DNA from: Chryseobacterium camelliae
Lineage (GTDB): Bacteria > Bacteroidota > Bacteroidia > Flavobacteriales > Weeksellaceae
NCBI RefSeq assembly: GCF_030818575.1
Contig: NZ_JAUTAL010000001.1
Span: 2,542,001-2,606,000 of the forward strand
Direction of reading: 5' to 3'
Length of the DNA: 64,000 nt
Every line of letters starts with the position of its first letter. Position 1 is the stretch's first letter. The notes beneath the pieces were generated by a model that was not told where the DNA came from, searched no databases, and saw nothing but the letters and a program-made list of their open reading frames with translations. Below, in pieces: positions 62,222 through 64,000 of this stretch. The position numbers and the translations under genes were made by a program.

Positions 62222-63667
62222 ATGGAACTAACGAATATAGAACCGCAGATCATCTGGAAGAACTTTTCCAGGCTGAATGCTGTTCCGCGACCATCGAAAA
62301 AAGAGGAAAAGGTAATTGCCTTCATCAGAGAATTCGGTGAAAACCTGGGATTGGACACTACTGTGGATGAGGTGGGGAATGTCATCATCAGAAAGCCGGC
62401 GACTCCGGGAATGGAAAACCGAAAATCTGTTGTCCTACAGTCTCACCTGGACATGGTCTGCCAGAAAAACAATGATGTTAACTTCGATTTTGAAACGGAA
62501 GGGATCAGAATGGAAATAGAAGGCGACTGGGTAAAAGCAAAAGGGACAACACTGGGCGCTGATAACGGGCTTGGTGTAGCGACCATCATGTCTATCCTTG
62601 AAAGCAATGACATTCCACATCCTGCCCTGGAAGCTCTTTTCACTATTGATGAAGAGACGGGAATGACCGGAGCATTAGGGTTAAAACCGGGACAACTCAC
62701 AGGTGATATTCTTCTGAACCTTGATACTGAAGAAGATGATGAAATTGACATCGGCTGCGCAGGCGGAATGGATGTCACAATCACCCAAAACTATCAAACC
62801 GAAGCTGCAAAAGGACAAATTATACGATTTGAAGTAAAAGGGTTGCAGGGCGGCCATTCCGGAATGGATATCCACAAGGGACTTGGAAATGCCAATATTA
62901 TCCTGGGACGCCTTTTATATAAAGCCCTGGAAAAACAGAACATCCAACTGATCTCTGTAGACGGAGGCGGGCTTAGAAATGCCATCCCGAGAGAAGCCGT
63001 AGCTTTGGCATCAGTAAGAAACGCCGGTGAATTTATTGAAGAAATAACAGCAGGCCTTAAAAAAGAAATCCTGGAAGAATTTGCCGGTATAGAACCAGGC
63101 CTTCAGATTAATATCGAAAATGCCACTACTTCTGATAAAGCGGTTTCAGAGGAAGATTCAAGAAAAATCATCCTGACTTTAAAATCCCTGCATAATGGAG
63201 TATACCGAATGAGCCCTGATGTACAGGACCTCGTAGAATCTTCAAACAATGTGGCCAGAGTTGAGCTCAAAGAAGGGGCTTTAAAAATTTTAAACCTTTC
63301 CAGGTCATCGGTTGAATCATCTAAAGATTCTGTAGCGGAACAGCTGAAGTCTGTAGCAGACCTGGCAGGCATGAATACGGAATTCAGCGGTTCTTATCCC
63401 GGATGGAAGCCAAAGCCGGGCTCTGAGATCGTTCAGCTGATGGAAAAAATTTATACGGAAAAATTTACTGAGAAGCCCCATGTGGTAGCCTGCCATGCAG
63501 GCCTGGAATGTGGAATCATAGGAGCGAATTATCCGGACATGGAAATGGTGAGCTTCGGGCCTACGATCCGCGGTGCCCACTCCCCGGATGAAAGGGCCAA
63601 TATCCCTTCTACCCAGAAATTCTGGGCATTCACCAAAGAGATTCTGGCGAATATTCCTCAAAAGTAA
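62222..63667 (+). CDS. pepD: Aminoacyl-histidine dipeptidase PepD (M20)
   Basis: I choose the ATG at 62222 (MELTNIEPQIIWKNFSRLNA), giving 481 residues. It has the M20 zinc site: HLDMV, GADNG, DEETG and DTEED, and a late CHAGLECG. The dimerisation domain follows LQGGHSGMDIHKG. It cleaves dipeptides such as carnosine and Xaa-His in the cytoplasm. A terminator follows. Confidence 0.92.
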   Translation: MELTNIEPQIIWKNFSRLNAVPRPSKKEEKVIAFIREFGENLGLDTTVDEVGNVIIRKPATPGMENRKSVVLQSHLDMVCQKNNDVNFDFETEGIRMEIEGDWVKAKGTTLGADNGLGVATIMSILESNDIPHPALEALFTIDEETGMTGALGLKPGQLTGDILLNLDTEEDDEIDIGCAGGMDVTITQNYQTEAAKGQIIRFEVKGLQGGHSGMDIHKGLGNANIILGRLLYKALEKQNIQLISVDGGGLRNAIPREAVALASVRNAGEFIEEITAGLKKEILEEFAGIEPGLQINIENATTSDKAVSEEDSRKIILTLKSLHNGVYRMSPDVQDLVESSNNVARVELKEGALKILNLSRSSVESSKDSVAEQLKSVADLAGMNTEFSGSYPGWKPKPGSEIVQLMEKIYTEKFTEKPHVVACHAGLECGIIGANYPDMEMVSFGPTIRGAHSPDERANIPSTQKFWAFTKEILANIPQK

Positions 63668-63688
63668 CATGTTGCAATTGCTATATTG

Positions 63689-63722
63689 AATATCCAAAAT
63701 CGATTGATTTTGGATATTTTCC
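63689..63722 (+). terminator. Terminator after pepD
   Basis: AATATCCAAAATC/GATTTTGGATATT with a 4-base loop is followed by TTTCCTTT. Confidence 0.8.
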
Positions 63723-63806
63723 TTTATTGATTACGTATGCAAGTCGATATAACTAATAATGAAAGATTGCATAAAGAATCATACAATTTTAAAAATGTAA
63801 AAAATT

Positions 63807-64000
63807 ATGAAAAGCATCACAGTATTTTGCGGATCGAGTTTCGGTTCAGAGGATATTTATAGAGCGAAGGCTGCTATGCTTGGGCAGACATTGGCCCAAC
63901 ACCAGATACAATTGGTATACGGCGGCGCCAATGTAGGGTTGATGGGTGCTGTGGCAGACGGTGCACTGAATGCCGGCGGAAAAGTCATTGGCGTTTTACC
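63807..64000 (+). CDS. LOG-family (TIGR00730) protein, N-terminal part
   Basis: The window ends after 64 codons. The N-terminal sequence MKSITVFCGSSFGSED and LVYGGANVGLMGAVADGAL is the Rossmann start of the LOG family (cytokinin riboside 5'-monophosphate phosphoribohydrolase or related AMP nucleosidase). The diagnostic PGGxGTxxE motif lies beyond the window. In non-plant bacteria the usual substrate is AMP or an unknown nucleotide. Confidence 0.85.
   Translation, partial: MKSITVFCGSSFGSEDIYRAKAAMLGQTLAQHQIQLVYGGANVGLMGAVADGALNAGGKVIGVL

Noticed and set aside
1..64000. rRNA, tRNA or tmRNA genes
   Set aside because: No cloverleaf or rRNA-like sequence was noticed in the spacers, although I could not run a covariance search.

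Overview
The window reads as chromosomal DNA of a flavobacterium of the Chryseobacterium/Weeksellaceae type. The indications are a moderately AT-rich composition with AT-rich spacers, many copies of the Bacteroidetes -7 promoter element TAnnTTTG (several with TTTG 17-21 bp upstream), a Bacteroidetes-type (subtype iii) type VI secretion system, two TonB-dependent receptors, SPII lipoproteins, and family versions typical of Flavobacteriia. I see no rRNA, tRNA, CRISPR array, prophage or classical insertion sequence. The organism is inferred from these features, not from a database match.

Positions 1-16001 hold part of a T6SSiii locus, all on the minus strand except for a divergent LuxR-type response regulator (15330-16001). 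In transcription order: two single-pass membrane proteins (TssO and a TssO-like protein), a PKD protein (TssP-like), the TssR lipoprotein and a terminator; then, from its own promoter, a DUF4280 PAAR-like spike, a 1019-residue protein with GH19 (muramidase/chitinase-like) and M15-like peptidase domains, two lipoproteins that are candidate immunity proteins, and a LysM protein; then Hcp/TssD behind two tandem perfect palindromes, the ClpV ATPase, a LysM lytic transglycosylase, and the first 43 codons of what may be VgrG.

Positions 16080-30000 are housekeeping and small metabolic genes: HU, a 29-residue basic protein resembling a ribosomal protein, an RNase G without its zinc-link cysteines, a Nudix hydrolase, an acyltransferase, Mpl, a nitronate monooxygenase-like protein, an aldo/keto reductase, a LysR regulator divergent from an MdaB-type quinone reductase, a GAF/PAS histidine kinase, an exported PPC-domain protein, an AhpD-like protein, and a Crp-type regulator divergent from a DUF1304 membrane protein.

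Positions 29973-40034 contain a TonB receptor broken by two homopolymer indels and coupled to a secreted thioredoxin-like protein. Next comes a tyrosine/homogentisate degradation cluster (HmgA, a CoA-transferase family protein, HPPD, a small secreted protein, fumarylacetoacetase, a flavin reductase-like protein). It is interrupted by a GxxExxY gene flanked by nested inverted repeats, which looks like a small mobile cassette.

Positions 40152-64000 contain several alpha/beta hydrolases, a HipA-like kinase/DUF3037 pair, a CstA-type transporter, a membrane-inserted PLD-like protein, a large TonB receptor, PcrA/UvrD, a hybrid-like PAS histidine kinase/receiver pair whose kinase is frameshifted, an active plus inactive M16 peptidase pair, SecG, a family 2 glycosyltransferase, RecR, a LURP-one-like protein, a lipoprotein, PepD and the start of a LOG-family protein.

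The strongest candidates for new biology are the T6SS cargo module (5544-10579), the paired palindromic operators upstream of hcp, the inverted-repeat GxxExxY cassette, and three genes whose promoters predict leaderless mRNAs.
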